From Henricia sp. BOLD:AAB3569 (lineage: Eukaryota; Echinodermata; Asteroidea; Spinulosida; Echinasteridae), in NCBI GenBank assembly GCA_037783545.1, contig JBBELK010000052.1, positions 1,922,001 to 1,986,000 on the forward strand: 64,000 nt of DNA, read 5' to 3'. A program made the position numbers and the translations under genes. The notes under the pieces were generated by a model. That model was not told where the DNA came from. It worked only from the letters and a program-made list of their open reading frames with translations, and ran no database searches. Shown in pieces: positions 1 through 10,409 of this stretch; position 1 is the first letter of the stretch, and the number at the start of each line of letters is the position of its first letter.

Positions 1-1744
1 TTGGCCTTATAAGGACTGGTATGTGCTTAGTATTGTGTGTGTGAGGAATGGAATGTGCCATGGTTAGTGATGCCTAAAAATTAGGTCAGTCTTACCTGGG
101 GTGTGGTTCAGTTCCATCAGTTGAGACCATGTACTTACATGTACTTTTGCAAGTCAGTTTTTGCAAATGATTTTGAAAGGTTACTTACCTATGGTAGTGT
201 GTTGCTAATGTTTTGAGATTTAGCTATATCCTTCACAGCAGTTGTGACAAGCAGACTCCAATCGTTATTAATTCGGGACTCCTAACCGTAAGTTGAAGTT
301 TCCTTATTTTCTATTTTGATGTATTGATATTGTGTAAATTTAACAAATTATAAAATACTGCATTCATTTTAAGGGATGAAATTTGTGATAAGAAAACTAA
401 ATTTCCATTTGTTAAATCAGGATTTCATACGTTAATTATTTGTTAGATGGCACGAAATTCTGGAGTGTGAAGTTGATCTACCGGTAGTAGTGACGATTTT
501 GTATCAAGCCCGACTCGTATTACTTTCTGGACTGTGGAAGGTAACGTAGCGAACCATTTCCTTATGGGAGGAGGGGCAACTTGAAGTGGCACTACTCTGA
601 ACACTATCTACATGTATACTGACGTTGGAACATTTGCTGAACCGAGCTAATGGTGAATCGTAACCCAGAGATTACGCGTTTGCGAACATTTTTAGGTTTT
701 ACGAAAAGTATTGAGCTGGTGTTTGAGAAAGAGAAATATTTCTAATTGCACACTTTGCAATCTTAAGTCACTCAGTGGGTTCTTGGCGGCATATGAAAAT
801 ATATATTTGTTTAAAGCGAAAGTAAAATCCCGTTATAGGAATATAGATTGACTTTCCTTAAACAGGTATAATGGTTTGAGATATAGGAATTAGTCAATCT
901 GTGAAAGTTAATGATGCCGAAGAACGTAATAGTGATTAAGAATTAAGGTACAACTCAACTTGAAAAACCTGAAATTGTGAATTTAAATCAATGCAAGGAT
1001 AAATTTCAACACCATGTTTCTTAGATGAAAATCGATTGTAAGTTGTAAAGTTTGAATCAAAAGGTGAAGTATCGTATTGGCTTGTAACCAGTTAAAGGGG
1101 CAATACCTGCACCAGAATTTAAAAGAAAAGGCAAATTGTAAACTTATCGTTTGTGAATTTAAATCAATGTAAGGATAAACTTCAACACCATGTTTCTTGG
1201 ATGAAATTCGATTGTAAATTGTAAAGTTGAAACATAAAAGGTGAAGTAAGAGTACTTTAATTGCTTAACCAAAACAGTAATCAAATAGATTGAAACTTAG
1301 TATTAATTGTACCTTTTGAGCAGTGTACGCATGCAAAAATAAAGCAATTGTTTATTTTTCCGTGATAATGAATTCAAATTGGACTGTGGAAGGTAACGTA
1401 GCGAACCATTTCCTTATGGGAGGAGGGGCAACTTGAAGTGGCACTACTCTGAACACTATCTACATGTATACTGACGTTGGAACATTTGCTGAACCGAGCT
1501 AATTGTGAATCGTAACCCAGAGATTACGCGTTTGCGAACATTTTTAGGTTTTACGAAAAGTATTGAGCTGGTGTTTGAGAAAGAGAAATATTTCTAATTG
1601 CACACTTTGCAATCTTAAGTCACTCAGTGATAATGAATTCAAATTGGTTTGTTGGTTTCCCCTTATTTCATGGAGTGTATATGGCATGTGTGTTTACCAA
1701 ATTCTAATTTGTCCGAGGGAGTCGTCAAAGGCGACTGTGTGACA
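1..1744 (+). repeat. 5' LTR of the Gmr1-like element, truncated by window start
   Basis: It aligns base for base with 6819-8295 apart from scattered substitutions and one large insertion. It ends in TGTGACA, the inverted match of TGTCACA at the start of the 3' LTR. Unlike the 3' LTR it carries an extra 265 bp near its end (about 1362-1626): a second copy of the segment first seen at about 530-775, bounded by a repeat of GTGATAATGAATTCAAATT at 1362 and 1627. Confidence 0.92.
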
Positions 1745-1750
1745 AATTTA

Positions 1751-1790
1751 TGGGGGCTTGTCCGGGAATCGAACCCGGGACCTCTCGCAC
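1751..1790 (+). other. Primer binding site, tRNA-Pro type, about 40 nt
   Basis: Six bases after the 5' LTR the sequence begins TGGGGGCTTGTCCGGG. Its reverse complement is the 3' end of a tRNA including CCA, with a T-loop GGTTCGATTCC and the variable/anticodon-stem side ending GTGCGAGAGG. From memory this matches metazoan tRNA-Pro. The match runs about 40 nt, far beyond the usual 12-18 nt. A reading frame opening here (GACPGIEPGTSRTR) is only translation of the tRNA complement. Confidence 0.8.
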
Positions 1791-1932
1791 GAGACCTCTA
1801 AAGAAACAAGCCAAATACACGAACCCATGGAATGGATGGAAATTAACGTTTCATGGTATTGTTTTGGTGTTGATTGGGATCTGCTTGTCCTCTGCTGTAG
1901 GTTTTCACTTTCTTATTAAGACAAAACCGAAC

Positions 1933-3330
1933 ATGGATATCATATCTCTGATTGAGGCTGGCAAGACTTTTGACTTGAGTGGAAAAGAGTTGAGGGATTT
2001 TGTTGAAGTGCGTGAGAATGAGGCTAGGGAGAAAGAAATCCAAGATAAAAGAGAGCAGCAAACCTTAGCTAGGGAAGAGAGAGCCCACCAGACAGAAATA
2101 CGTAGACAAGATCAGCTAATCTTGGAAACACAACTAAAGTTGGAACAGGTCAAGCATGAGGCAAAAGACTATGAGCCAGATTCATCGACCATAGAAAATG
2201 GCACTTTCAGGCAAAAAGCAAGAACCCCCTAAATTGCCAGGTTTTAACGAAAGTAAGGATGATTTAGACGCATACTTGAAGCGGTTTGAATGATATGCTT
2301 CCAGTCAGATGTGGCATAAGGAAGACTGGGCCATTAATTTAAGTGCCTTACTTTCAGGAAAAGCTCTTGAAGTGTATAACAGACTTTCCGCAGATGAAGC
2401 TGACTATTACGATGTCCTCAAGTCTGCTCTACTGAAGCGATTTCAGCTCACCGCAGATGGGTTCCGACTGAAGCTGCGAACAGCCAAACCAGAAGCAGGA
2501 GAGAGTGGACATCAATTTGCTGCTCGACTGGCCAACTACCTCAATCGTTGGATCGACTTAGCAGAGGCAGATACCTCCTATGATGGCTTGAAGGACCTCC
2601 TGTTGAGGGAACAGTTTACTGCTGGCTGTAGCCGTGAGTTGGCCCTCTTTCTTAAAGAAAGACAACCCAAAGATATGGATACTATGGCTACAATTGCCGA
2701 GCAATATCTTGAGGCCTGAGGTGGAATGTTTGGTAGTCCATTTATCTCGAAAAATGTTCCCAATCAGAGAAATTTTAGCCAACCCAGGAAGGATGAAGTA
2801 GGTAATGCACCTCATACAACATCTTCAAATCTGACTAGACCTCCTGTGACATGTTTTATTTGCCATAAGCAGGGTCATTTGGCAAAGGATTGTAGATCTG
2901 CAAGTTTCAGTTCTGCTACACCTCGTCGGTGTTATATCTGTCATAGAGTTGGGCATGTTGCTAGAAACTGTTATCAGAACAAGGACAAAGTTGCTTCTTT
3001 GATCACCGCGGATGAGTCAAATAACTCTCCCCCTCAACCACAAATCTTCAATACTTCTGAATCTTTGACTTCTCACTGCCAGGGTTGTAGTTGTATTAAT
3101 AGGGAATCGCCAACGAAATCTGAGACAGTTGCATGTATGGTAGTCAACAAGGTTTCTCCCCTAGGCGCATGTTGCCTTGGAAATCATGGTCATGTCACCC
3201 TTAAATGCGGTCATTCTTTACCGATTATGAGTGCTGCCTGTAGTGACACCACTGTAAAGAGGATGCCTGTTACGTCGGGTAGAGTGGGAGATCAGGCAGT
3301 CTCAGTGCATGCTCCGGGACAGTGGATGCA
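1933..3330 (+). pseudogene. gag: gag of Gmr1-like element (SCAN-like capsid, two zinc knuckles), broken
   Basis: The likely start is ATG 1933 (MDIISLIEAGKTFDL), followed by a Glu/Lys/Arg-rich coiled-coil segment to about 2190. A frameshift there leads into the capsid part: KEDWAINLSALLSGKALEVY at 2324-2383, then the LKLRTAKPEAGESGHQFAA region, which resembles the SCAN domain known to derive from Gmr1-type gag. TGA codons interrupt the frame at 2291-2293 and 2717-2719; both fit CGA-to-TGA changes. The 3' part (2726-3334) carries two CCHC knuckles, CFICHKQGHLAKDC and CYICHRVGHVARNC. Gag packages element RNA. Family placement rests on the domain order downstream plus this gag; I cannot search a database. 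Confidence 0.85.
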
Positions 3331-3515
3331 GTAGTGTTGTGATCCGGAGGGACCTAGTTTCCGATGACCAACTTACCGGCGAAGTTAAAACATGCATCCT
3401 TATTGATGGAACAGCTCGGAAAGTTCCCGTCGCTGTTGTACTGGTAAGTATTCCCTTCTTCACTGGAAAAACAGAGGTTTTGTGTATGAATAAACCCGTC
3501 TATGCCTTATTTTAG
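3309..3515 (+). pseudogene. Aspartic protease of Gmr1-like element (fragment)
   Basis: A short frame has the retropepsin active-site core DSGCSSVVIRRDLV near its start, shifted one frame from the end of gag (overlap 3309-3334). The C-terminal half of a retropepsin is not recovered in the same frame. Beyond 3505 the frame changes again, into a segment reading GNIPGVRAPDHPDESW, the linker typical between protease and the next domain. The gag-to-protease shift could be programmed, but with so many other breaks decay is simpler. Confidence 0.7.
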
Positions 3516-3565
3516 GTAATATTCCAGGTGTTAGAGCTCCAGACCACCCAGATGAGTCGTGGAAC

Positions 3566-4930
3566 ATGACTCCGTCTAGTAAGGTCTGCGCTGTCCAAAC
3601 CAGATCTCAGGTGAAATCTCAAGACACCAAGACATTCCATCTTCTTAAGGTTCCAAAGCCAATGAAAGACATTGTTACTCCTGAGGGACTGAGAAAGGCA
3701 CAAGAGGATGTTACCCTTCGTCGAAGTAGAGAACTTGCAGAATCCAAGTCTGAGAAAGTAAGTAGGAATCAGGCTACATCGCGATTTCTATACCGCAATG
3801 GGATTCTTATGAGAGAATTCCAATCTCCTAAAGTTGAATTTGGTAATACTTTTGATCAAGTTGTTGTTCCCCAGGTGTACCGCCCAGAGGTGATGCGTAT
3901 GGCTCATGAAATGCTCTTAGGTGGGCACCAAGGACCCAAGAAGACCATCGAGAAGATTCTCACAAATTTCTTTTGGCCAGGCATGACAGCGGATATCACT
4001 CGGTACTGCAGATCTTGTGACGTTTGCCAAAGGACAGTTCCAAAAGTAGGGTATGTAAAGTTCCCCTTGGTACTATGCCTTTATAATTGAATCGCCCTTT
4101 TATCAAATTGCTGTCGACATAGTTGGCCCTATCTTTCCCATGACAGAGAGACGTAATAGATATATTCTGACGATCATTGATTTTGCCACAAGGTACCCTG
4201 AGGCAGTACCTCTTCCCAGCATTGAGACAGAGCGGGTTGCAGAAGCTTTGATGGGGGTTTTCAGCCGTGTTGGTTTTCCAAAACAAATGCTTACAGATCA
4301 AGGATCCCAGTTCATGTCAGAGGTCATGAAAGGCGTCAGCAAACTTCTGTCAATTCATCAAATTACCACAACACCATATCACCCGATGTGCAATGACCTA
4401 GTAGAACGTTTTAATGGCACACTTAAACAGATGTTAAGACGTATGTGCGCAGAACGTCCCAAAGACTGGGACCGTTACATTGACTCACTTTTATTTGCAG
4501 TTAGGGAGGCATCACAAGAAAGTCTTGGATTCTCTCCATTCGAGCTGATCTATGGTAGACAGGTGCGAGGCCCAATGGCGATCTTGAAAGAGCTGTGGAC
4601 AGGTGAGGTTGATGTTAGTGAAACAAAAACGACTTACCAGTACATACTAGACTTAAAACAAAGGTTGGAGGATACTTGTCAGATGGCTCATGACGCTCTA
4701 CGAAAATCCAGTGCAAGATACAAACACTATTACGACAAACGAAGTAGGCCAAGAAGCTTCTCTGTTGGAGATAAAGTACTTCTCCTCTTGCCTACAGACA
4801 AAAACAAACTTCTTCTTCAGTGGAAAGGCCCTTTTCCTATTACTGAGAAGATTGGTTCTTTGGATTACCGTATAGATCTTAATGGAAAAGGTAAGGTATT
4901 CCATGCTAATCTGCTGAAAAAGTATTGCGA
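3566..4930 (+). pseudogene. Integrase of Gmr1-like element, upstream of RT
   Basis: The N-terminal zinc-binding module is seen at about 3900-4045 (HEMLLGGHQGPKKTIEKILT, then CRSCDVCQR: HHCC). The frame changes around 4050-4090. The DDE catalytic core follows: first Asp in AVDIVGPIFP (about 4110), second in LTDQGSQFMS (about 4290), Glu in VERFNGTLKQ (about 4400). A GPY/F-type module (WKGPFPITEKIG) lies at about 4820-4860. This domain would insert the cDNA into host DNA. From 4140 the frame is open and runs straight into RT, to 5789, so integrase and RT are one polyprotein with integrase first. Confidence 0.9.
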
Positions 4931-5049
4931 AAGATCTGAAGAACTGGCCAGCTGTCATGACGAGCCTGGATTACTGCCTCAATGTGTCCTTGAGATAGTA
5001 AGTACTGCTGTTATTGAGTGTGAAATTGACTCGCCTGAATCTCTTGACA

Positions 5050-5789
5050 CACTTTCAATGTCTAACGAGAATCTCTTGCAGCTTCATCCCTTAACAGCTA
5101 AGGAGACTATCAAGGACATCCACACAAACCCAGATCTTCACCCAGATCAGCGGAATGACCTCAACAGACTTCTCCAAAACTGCCAAGATATCCTCACTGA
5201 CTTGCCAGGAAAGACCACCTTGGGATACCACACCATCACCCTTCAAAAGAATGAACCAGTACGGAGTAGGCCCTATCCACTAGCACATGCCTTACGAGAC
5301 ACTGTCAAGAAGGAGGTAAGTACAATGTTACAAATGGGAGTGATAGAACCATCCTATGCACCTTTTGCATCACCCATAGTCTTGGTCAAGAAACCTGACG
5401 GATCGAATCGATTCTGTGTAGATTACAGAAAACTGAATCAGGTTTCTGTTTTCGATGCAGAGCCAATTCCAGATCAGGAGGAACTATTTACTAAATTGGC
5501 CACTGATAACTACTTCACAAAAATCGACCTCAGTAAGGGCTATTGGCAGGTTCCGATGGATGAGACTTCCAAGCCACTTACTTCATTTATTACACCAGAT
5601 GGTCTATTTCAGTTCGCTGTGATGCCCTTTGGTTTAGTGAATGCGCCGGCAACATTCAGCAGAATTATGCGCAAACTACTCAGAGGTCAAGATGGTGTCA
5701 TCAACTACATTGACGACATTTTGGTTCACACCGTGTCTTGGGAACGCCACATTCAAGTGCTGAAAGATCTGTTTCACAAGTTGAGGTGA
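5050..5789 (+). pseudogene. Reverse transcriptase of Gmr1-like element
   Basis: It continues the integrase frame. Motifs in order: a pre-finger segment (LNRLLQNCQDILTDLPGKTT), RPYPLAHALRDTVKKEV, FASPIVLVKKPDGSNRFCVD, FTKIDLSKGYWQVPMD (motif A), MPFGLVNAPATFSRIM (motif B) and NYIDDILVHT (motif C with catalytic YIDD). This is ordinary Ty3/gypsy RT sequence. The frame stops at 5787-5789 after FHKLR, and the thumb/connection continues one frame over from 5806. RNA-directed DNA synthesis would be its function in an intact copy. Confidence 0.93.
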
Positions 5790-5805
5790 AGAACAGGTAG
5801 AATTT

Positions 5806-6464
5806 TTGGGTCACGTGATAGGCAAGGGTTTGTTACGACCAAGACCCGAGAAGATAAGCACCATACAAGAAGTAAAACGACCAGAAACAAAGAAACAACT
5901 CAGATCATTTCTTGGCATGACCAATTACTACCGGAAGTTCATACCAAACTCTGTCATTGCAGTTCCCTTGACTGATAAAACTAAAAACAAGGAACCTAAT
6001 AAAGTCTGCTGGGACAGTAGTCAGGAACAAGCATTTGCTACTCTAAAGGAAAAACTTACCAGCTCGCCCATTCTTCACCTCCCTGATCTGAATAAGGAAT
6101 TCATTCCAAGAACAGAAGACTCACATCTAGGCCTGGGAGCTGTTCTCTTACAAGTACATGACGGCGAAAAGTTTCCTGTCGCCTATGCTATAGCAAAAAA
6201 CTACTTCCTAGGGAAATATCCTATTCTGTAATGGAAAAGGAGTGTTTTGCCATTGTTTGGGCTATTCGCAAGTTTGAGCCCTACCTGTATGGTCGACGGT
6301 TTATTCTTGAAACCGATCACCAACCTTTGACGTTCCTACAGAAGGCAAAAGTTGCTAATGGGAGGATAATGCGTTGGGCGCTCGCCTTACAACCCTACAG
6401 ATTTCACATTGAAGCTATCAAGGGTAGTGAAAATATTGGGGCAGACTTCCTTAGTCGTGCATAA
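5806..6464 (+). pseudogene. RT connection and RNase H of Gmr1-like element
   Basis: Two adjoining frames, 5806-6231 and 6231-6464, hold the gypsy RT tether (LRSFLGMTNYYRKFIP) and RNase H (GLGAVLLQVHDGEKFPVAYA; KECFAIVWAIRKFEPYLYGR; ETDHQPLTFL; GADFLSRA at the end). They are joined by a frameshift near 6215-6231. The first catalytic position, normally TDAS, reads TEDS, so the RNase H active site may be damaged as well. The stop at 6462-6464 is followed by a short spacer, the polypurine tract and the 3' LTR, so there is no coding domain after RNase H. Confidence 0.9.
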
Positions 6465-6504
6465 ACCGAAACAAACCTGAAAAATGCATAAATGCATTTT
6501 ATTT

Positions 6505-6519
6505 AAAGGGGGAGGAAAG
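6505..6519 (+). other. Polypurine tract
   Basis: A purine-only run AAAGGGGGAGGAAAG lies immediately before the TG of the 3' LTR, the standard plus-strand priming site of LTR retrotransposons. Confidence 0.85.
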
Positions 6520-8295
6520 TGTCACAGTCAAGTGCTAGACTTTACTGTGAAATACTTACCTGGATTGTATTTTTCTTAAAATGAACACAGTTTGTGAATA
6601 TTTCCTTTTTTTTGTATTGGCCATTAGTTTCTTACTGATGGATATGTATCATTTTTGCTCTTATAGTGCTGATTGGCCAATAGTTAACTTATGAATATTT
6701 ATATTTTACTTTCCCACTAGCTGATTTTGGATTGGATCTTAATATATGAATATTGAAATGTACTCACCCATAGTGTTGCAGCTACATAGTCATTGGTCTT
6801 GGTCTTGCTCTGATGAACTTGACCTTATAAGGACTGCTATGTGCTTAGTATTGTGTGTGAGAGGAATGGAATGTGCCATGGTTAGTGATGCCTAAAAATT
6901 AAGTCAGTCTCACCTGGGGTGTGGTTCAGTTCCATCAGTTGAGATCATGTACTTACATGTACTTTTGCAAGTCAGTTTTTGCAAATGATTTTGAAAGGTT
7001 ACTTACCTATGGTAGTGTGTTGCTAATGTTTTGAGATTTAGCTATATCCTTCACAGCAGTTGTGACAAGCAGACTCCAATCGTTATTAATTCGGGACTCC
7101 TAACCGTAAGTTGAAGTTTCCTTATTTTCTATTTTGATGTATTGATATTGTGTAAATTTAACAAATTATAAAATACTGCATTCATTTTAAGGGATGAAAT
7201 TTGTGATAAGAAAACTAAATTTCCATTTGTTAAATCAGGATTTCATACGTTAATTATTTGTTAGATGGCACGAAATTCTGGAGTGTGAAGTTGATCTACC
7301 GGTAGTAGTGACGATTTTGTATCAACCCCGACTCGTATTACTTTCTGGACTGTGGAAGGTAACGTAGCGAACCATTTCCTTATGGGAGGAGGGGCAACTT
7401 GAAGTGGCACTACTCTGAACACTATCTACATAATACTGACGTTGGAACATTTGCTGAACCGAGCTAATTGTGAATCGTAACCCAGAGATTACGCGTTTGC
7501 GAACATTTTTAGGTTTTACGAAAAGTATTGAGCTGGTGTTTGAGAAAGAGAAATATTTCTAATTGCACACTTTGCAATCTTAAGTCACTCGGTGGGTTCT
7601 TGGCGGCATATGAAAATATATATTTGTTTAAAGCGAAAGTAAAAGCCCGTTATGGGAATATAGATTGACTTTCCTTAAACAGGTATAATGGTTTGAGATA
7701 TAGGAATTAGTCAATCTGTGAAAGTTAATGATGCCGAAGAACGTAATAGTGATTAAGAATTAAGGTACAACTCAACTTGAAAAACCTGAAATTGTGAATT
7801 TAAATCAATGCAAGGATAAATTTCAACACCATGTTTCTTAGATGAAAATCGATTGTAAGTTGTAAAGTTTGAATCAAAAGGTGAAGTATCGTATTGGCTT
7901 GTAACCAGTTAAAGGGGCAATACCTGCACCAGAATTTAAAAGAAAAGGCAAATTGTAAACTTATCGTTTGTGAATTTAAATCAATGTAAGGATAAACTTC
8001 AACACCATGTTTCTTGGATGAAATTCGATTGTAAATTGTAAAGTTGAAACATAAAAGGTGAAGTAAGATACTTTAATTACTTAACCAAAACAGTAATCAA
8101 ATAGATTGAAACTTAGTATTAATTGTACCTTTTGAGCAGTGTACGCATGCAAAAATAAAGCAATTGTTTATTTTTACGTGATAATGAATTCAAATTGGTT
8201 TGTTGGTTTCCCCTCATTTCATGGAGTGTATATGGCATGTGTGTTTACCAAATTCTAATTTGTCCGAGGGAGTCGTCAAAGGAGACTGTGTGACA
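6520..8295 (+). repeat. 3' LTR of Gmr1-like element (1776 bp)
   Basis: It starts TGTCACAG directly after the polypurine tract and ends CTGTGTGACA, giving a TGTCACA/TGTGACA terminal inverted repeat. It lacks the 265-bp internal duplication present in the 5' LTR. A candidate poly(A) signal AATAAA lies at 8154-8159 with a T-rich stretch just after. No coding sequence is seen in it. Confidence 0.92.
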
Positions 8296-8301
8296 ACGGC
8301 A

Positions 8302-8740
8302 TTCTGACTTACAGTCATAATATGTCCAGTCGTGGGTGATGAAAAGAGTCACAGTGTATGCACTTTTTCTTGCAGCGACAGGTAGTCATAGAGTGCCCCT
8401 TTCCAGCTCGTTTCAGACAAGAAAAGCAGACACGCAATAATAAAGGGCACTGCTCAGGCTAATGCTCGTCGGTCTCGCAAGCCCAGCATCTCTTCCACTT
8501 CGGGTTCACTCTTGCTTCTGTTTGCAGCACACGATGACCACTGCTTGCGTCAACCTTCGTCGTCCTAGAAACACTCTCCTCGGTGCCGAACACGGGGTCA
8601 CCGATTTCGCAGCCAGATTGCCTTACGAACTTGACAACGTTGTTTAGGTTGGGTACTCGGTTCTTCTCCCGAAGCTTGAACACCTCTCTCGTCCATCTTT
8701 GCTGCAGAAACTTAGGCAATTTCTCAATAATCATCTTTAA
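8302..8740 (-). pseudogene. BEL/Pao-type gag fragment
   Basis: On the minus strand a 91-residue frame begins MIIEKLPKFLQQRWTREVFK and contains the VVKFVRQSGCEIGDPVFG segment characteristic of BEL/Pao gag. Past a stop after TDEH the same frame goes on with cysteine motifs (QCPLLLRVCFSC, then HSMTTCRCKKKCIHC), the zinc-binding tail of these gags. Upstream (above 8735) the frame is broken. Only a few hundred bases survive; no LTR or pol part is seen nearby. The first ATG is internal to the original protein. Confidence 0.72.
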
Positions 8741-9765
8741 GCTACACTGATTGCAGAAACCCGAGGGCGTCTAGGCACTGGTACATGTACGTAGCCGTTG
8801 GTCAGATCATCCGCATAACCTTCAAGCCTGGATGTTTCCACTATCTAAAGATGGGACGGTTTACTGTTTTACGAAATCCAGGACTGAACAATCACGGCAC
8901 TGTTTCCATACCTCTGTTTCAGTGTAGACTGGTTCCCGCTCCACATATTCCACATACAACGACTGAATATGAGGACCGGCTACTGTGGTGTTTAAAATAG
9001 CACTTTAAGCATTACGTCATGCATTTATTTTTAGAAGCACATAACCGTTAATTTTCAAAGCGCGCTGCATGGCATGAGTGTACAACAATTTGAAAGGGGT
9101 TATTACATATTTGACCAATACAAATTGAATATATTAACCTTAAAATATTAAATATGCCCATTTTAATATACATGTAGGCTAGCATCAAAACGAAAATTCA
9201 AACCTTGTCTGCATCACCCAGTGATCGAGCTCCATAATGTACTATGCTGTTGCAATCCCGTAACTATAGCGACTGACAGCCACTGCGTAGTTTTAAATCC
9301 GTAGCATCACCATAAATACACACGCAGCGGCACGCACGTACGTGCACGCGACGTCAATTCAAATTCTCGAAACAATGACGAAGTGTACCCGACGATTAAC
9401 GGTAACGTCCGGACGACCGGACGTGCATTCGGGTAACTTCGGGAACCTTCGGAAAAGGAGGAATTCCTCCTTTTTCGAAACATGTATACTGGCTGTTGCC
9501 GGACCTTAAATTCAGTCTAGTCAATTTTTGGTCCGGGTACCAGACTATGTTTCAGTGTTGTGAGGCCGACATGAAATCCCTCAGTTGGTGGCTTCAGTAC
9601 GCAGTGATTTGTACTTACATGTAGTTATTTATTGAGATTTTTCTTAATTTATAAACTTCTCAATCTAACTTCATATTATTTTTTTTTGTGCTGACATTAC
9701 CTGCTTTTGCTTGTTCAAGTTTTTGGTTATATTACGCCAATTCCGGATAGACTCACCCTGTAGAT
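8741..9765. other. Intergenic, no gene recognised
   Basis: About 1 kb with no convincing coding sequence. A stretch at about 8925-8985 resembles 37445-37500 (both contain TAGACTGGTT followed by CCGCT and an ACTGAATATGA/ATGAATATGA motif), so it is probably a dispersed repeat. A palindrome GGAGGAATTCCTCC lies at about 9452-9465 beside several CCGGACG repeats. Confidence 0.4.
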
Positions 9766-10090
9766 TTGTCCCTTATTATATTATGCAAATTTCTCACAAA
9801 GCTGCTTGCTTTACTGAGGACTCGGACTTCGCGGCGTGATCTTAAAATAATCGATATTGACTATTTCAAGCACAGAGTTGGTACGATTTTTTCTCAACAG
9901 GGTTGTTTTGCACAGTCTCCATCAGATCGTATTCAGACATATAACTCTGTATTGTCTACAATATTGGATGAAGTGGCACCTATGAAATCAAGAGTTCGCT
10001 ATGATAAGCCTCGTGCACCGTGGTTTAAAGACCATCTTCTTGTTGCGCGTCAGAAACTGCGCAAACTGGAGAGACAATGGCGTTCTTCTG
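9766..10090 (+). pseudogene. LINE ORF2 fragment (between endonuclease and RT)
   Basis: The frame has the typical linker of CR1/L2-like LINEs: RRDLKIIDIDYFKHRV, then a region ending in LDEVAPMKSRVRYDKPRAPW and KLRKLERQWRSSG. Similar linkers precede RT in the two LINEs at 23-30 kb. Endonuclease upstream and RT downstream are missing. At about 10090-10110 the sequence switches into the minus-strand RT gene, so this is a truncated scrap at an element junction. The reading-frame start is not a real start. Confidence 0.65.
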
Positions 10091-10109
10091 GGAGACACAT
10101 CCCCTTTCA

Positions 10110-10341
10110 ATAGGATTTCCTCTCTGACCTCCGCAAATGATCGTTTTTTCTTTTCCGGAATCCAGAACGAAAGGGTGTTGGAGCATATACCCATCACGAG
10201 ATGAACCATTTTTGAAACCGGCTGAAGCTGGCTCTTATCCAGGTTGACGAAAAACCCCAACTTCGTTTGCATATAGCAAACAACATACAAGGCCCTTGCT
10301 GCCCTTGAAAAATCGGTGTCGTCTTGCATTTCAAGTTTTCC
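10110..10341 (-). CDS. Exon 5 or continuation: RT thumb region, truncated
   Basis: After a strong acceptor-like sequence (CTTTTGTTTCTCCCAG at 10342) the minus strand encodes FSRAARALYVVCYMQTKLGF, FVNLDKSQLQPVSKMVHLVM and KKRSFAEVREEIL, a plausible RT thumb. I could not find a matching in-frame donor 60-70 nt upstream, so this may be a fourth intron or simply a damaged stretch. The frame ends where the plus-strand LINE scrap begins. Confidence 0.55.
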
Positions 10342-10409
10342 CTGGGAGAAACAAAAGAAGACGCTTGTCAGCTTTTAATTTTGCTTTAAGGGATGCGCGA
10401 TGGACAAGC

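Larger units (their letters stand above)
1..8295 (+). mobile_element. Ty3/gypsy LTR retrotransposon, Gmr1-like (integrase before RT)
   Basis: The element has two nearly identical long LTRs (1-1744, truncated by the window start, and 6520-8295), a tRNA primer site, a polypurine tract and all pol domains. Reading along the plus strand the order is gag (SCAN-like region plus two CCHC knuckles), protease (DSG), integrase (HHCC plus DDE), reverse transcriptase (YIDD) and RNase H. Integrase upstream of RT is the arrangement known for Gmr1-type Metaviridae and differs from ordinary gypsy elements. The coding region is broken by two in-frame TGA codons and at least five frameshifts, so this copy is not autonomous, although LTR similarity suggests a fairly recent insertion. 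About 300 bp of the 5' LTR lies before the window, so the target-site duplication cannot be checked. Confidence 0.93.

Noticed and set aside
1750..1932. N-terminal extension of the gag frame (GACPGIEPGTSRTR...)
   Set aside because: It translates the tRNA-complementary primer site; the real gag start is more likely ATG 1933.
3300..3335. Programmed gag-protease frameshift
   Set aside because: Possible, but the copy has at least six other breaks, so decay is the simpler reading without other copies to compare.
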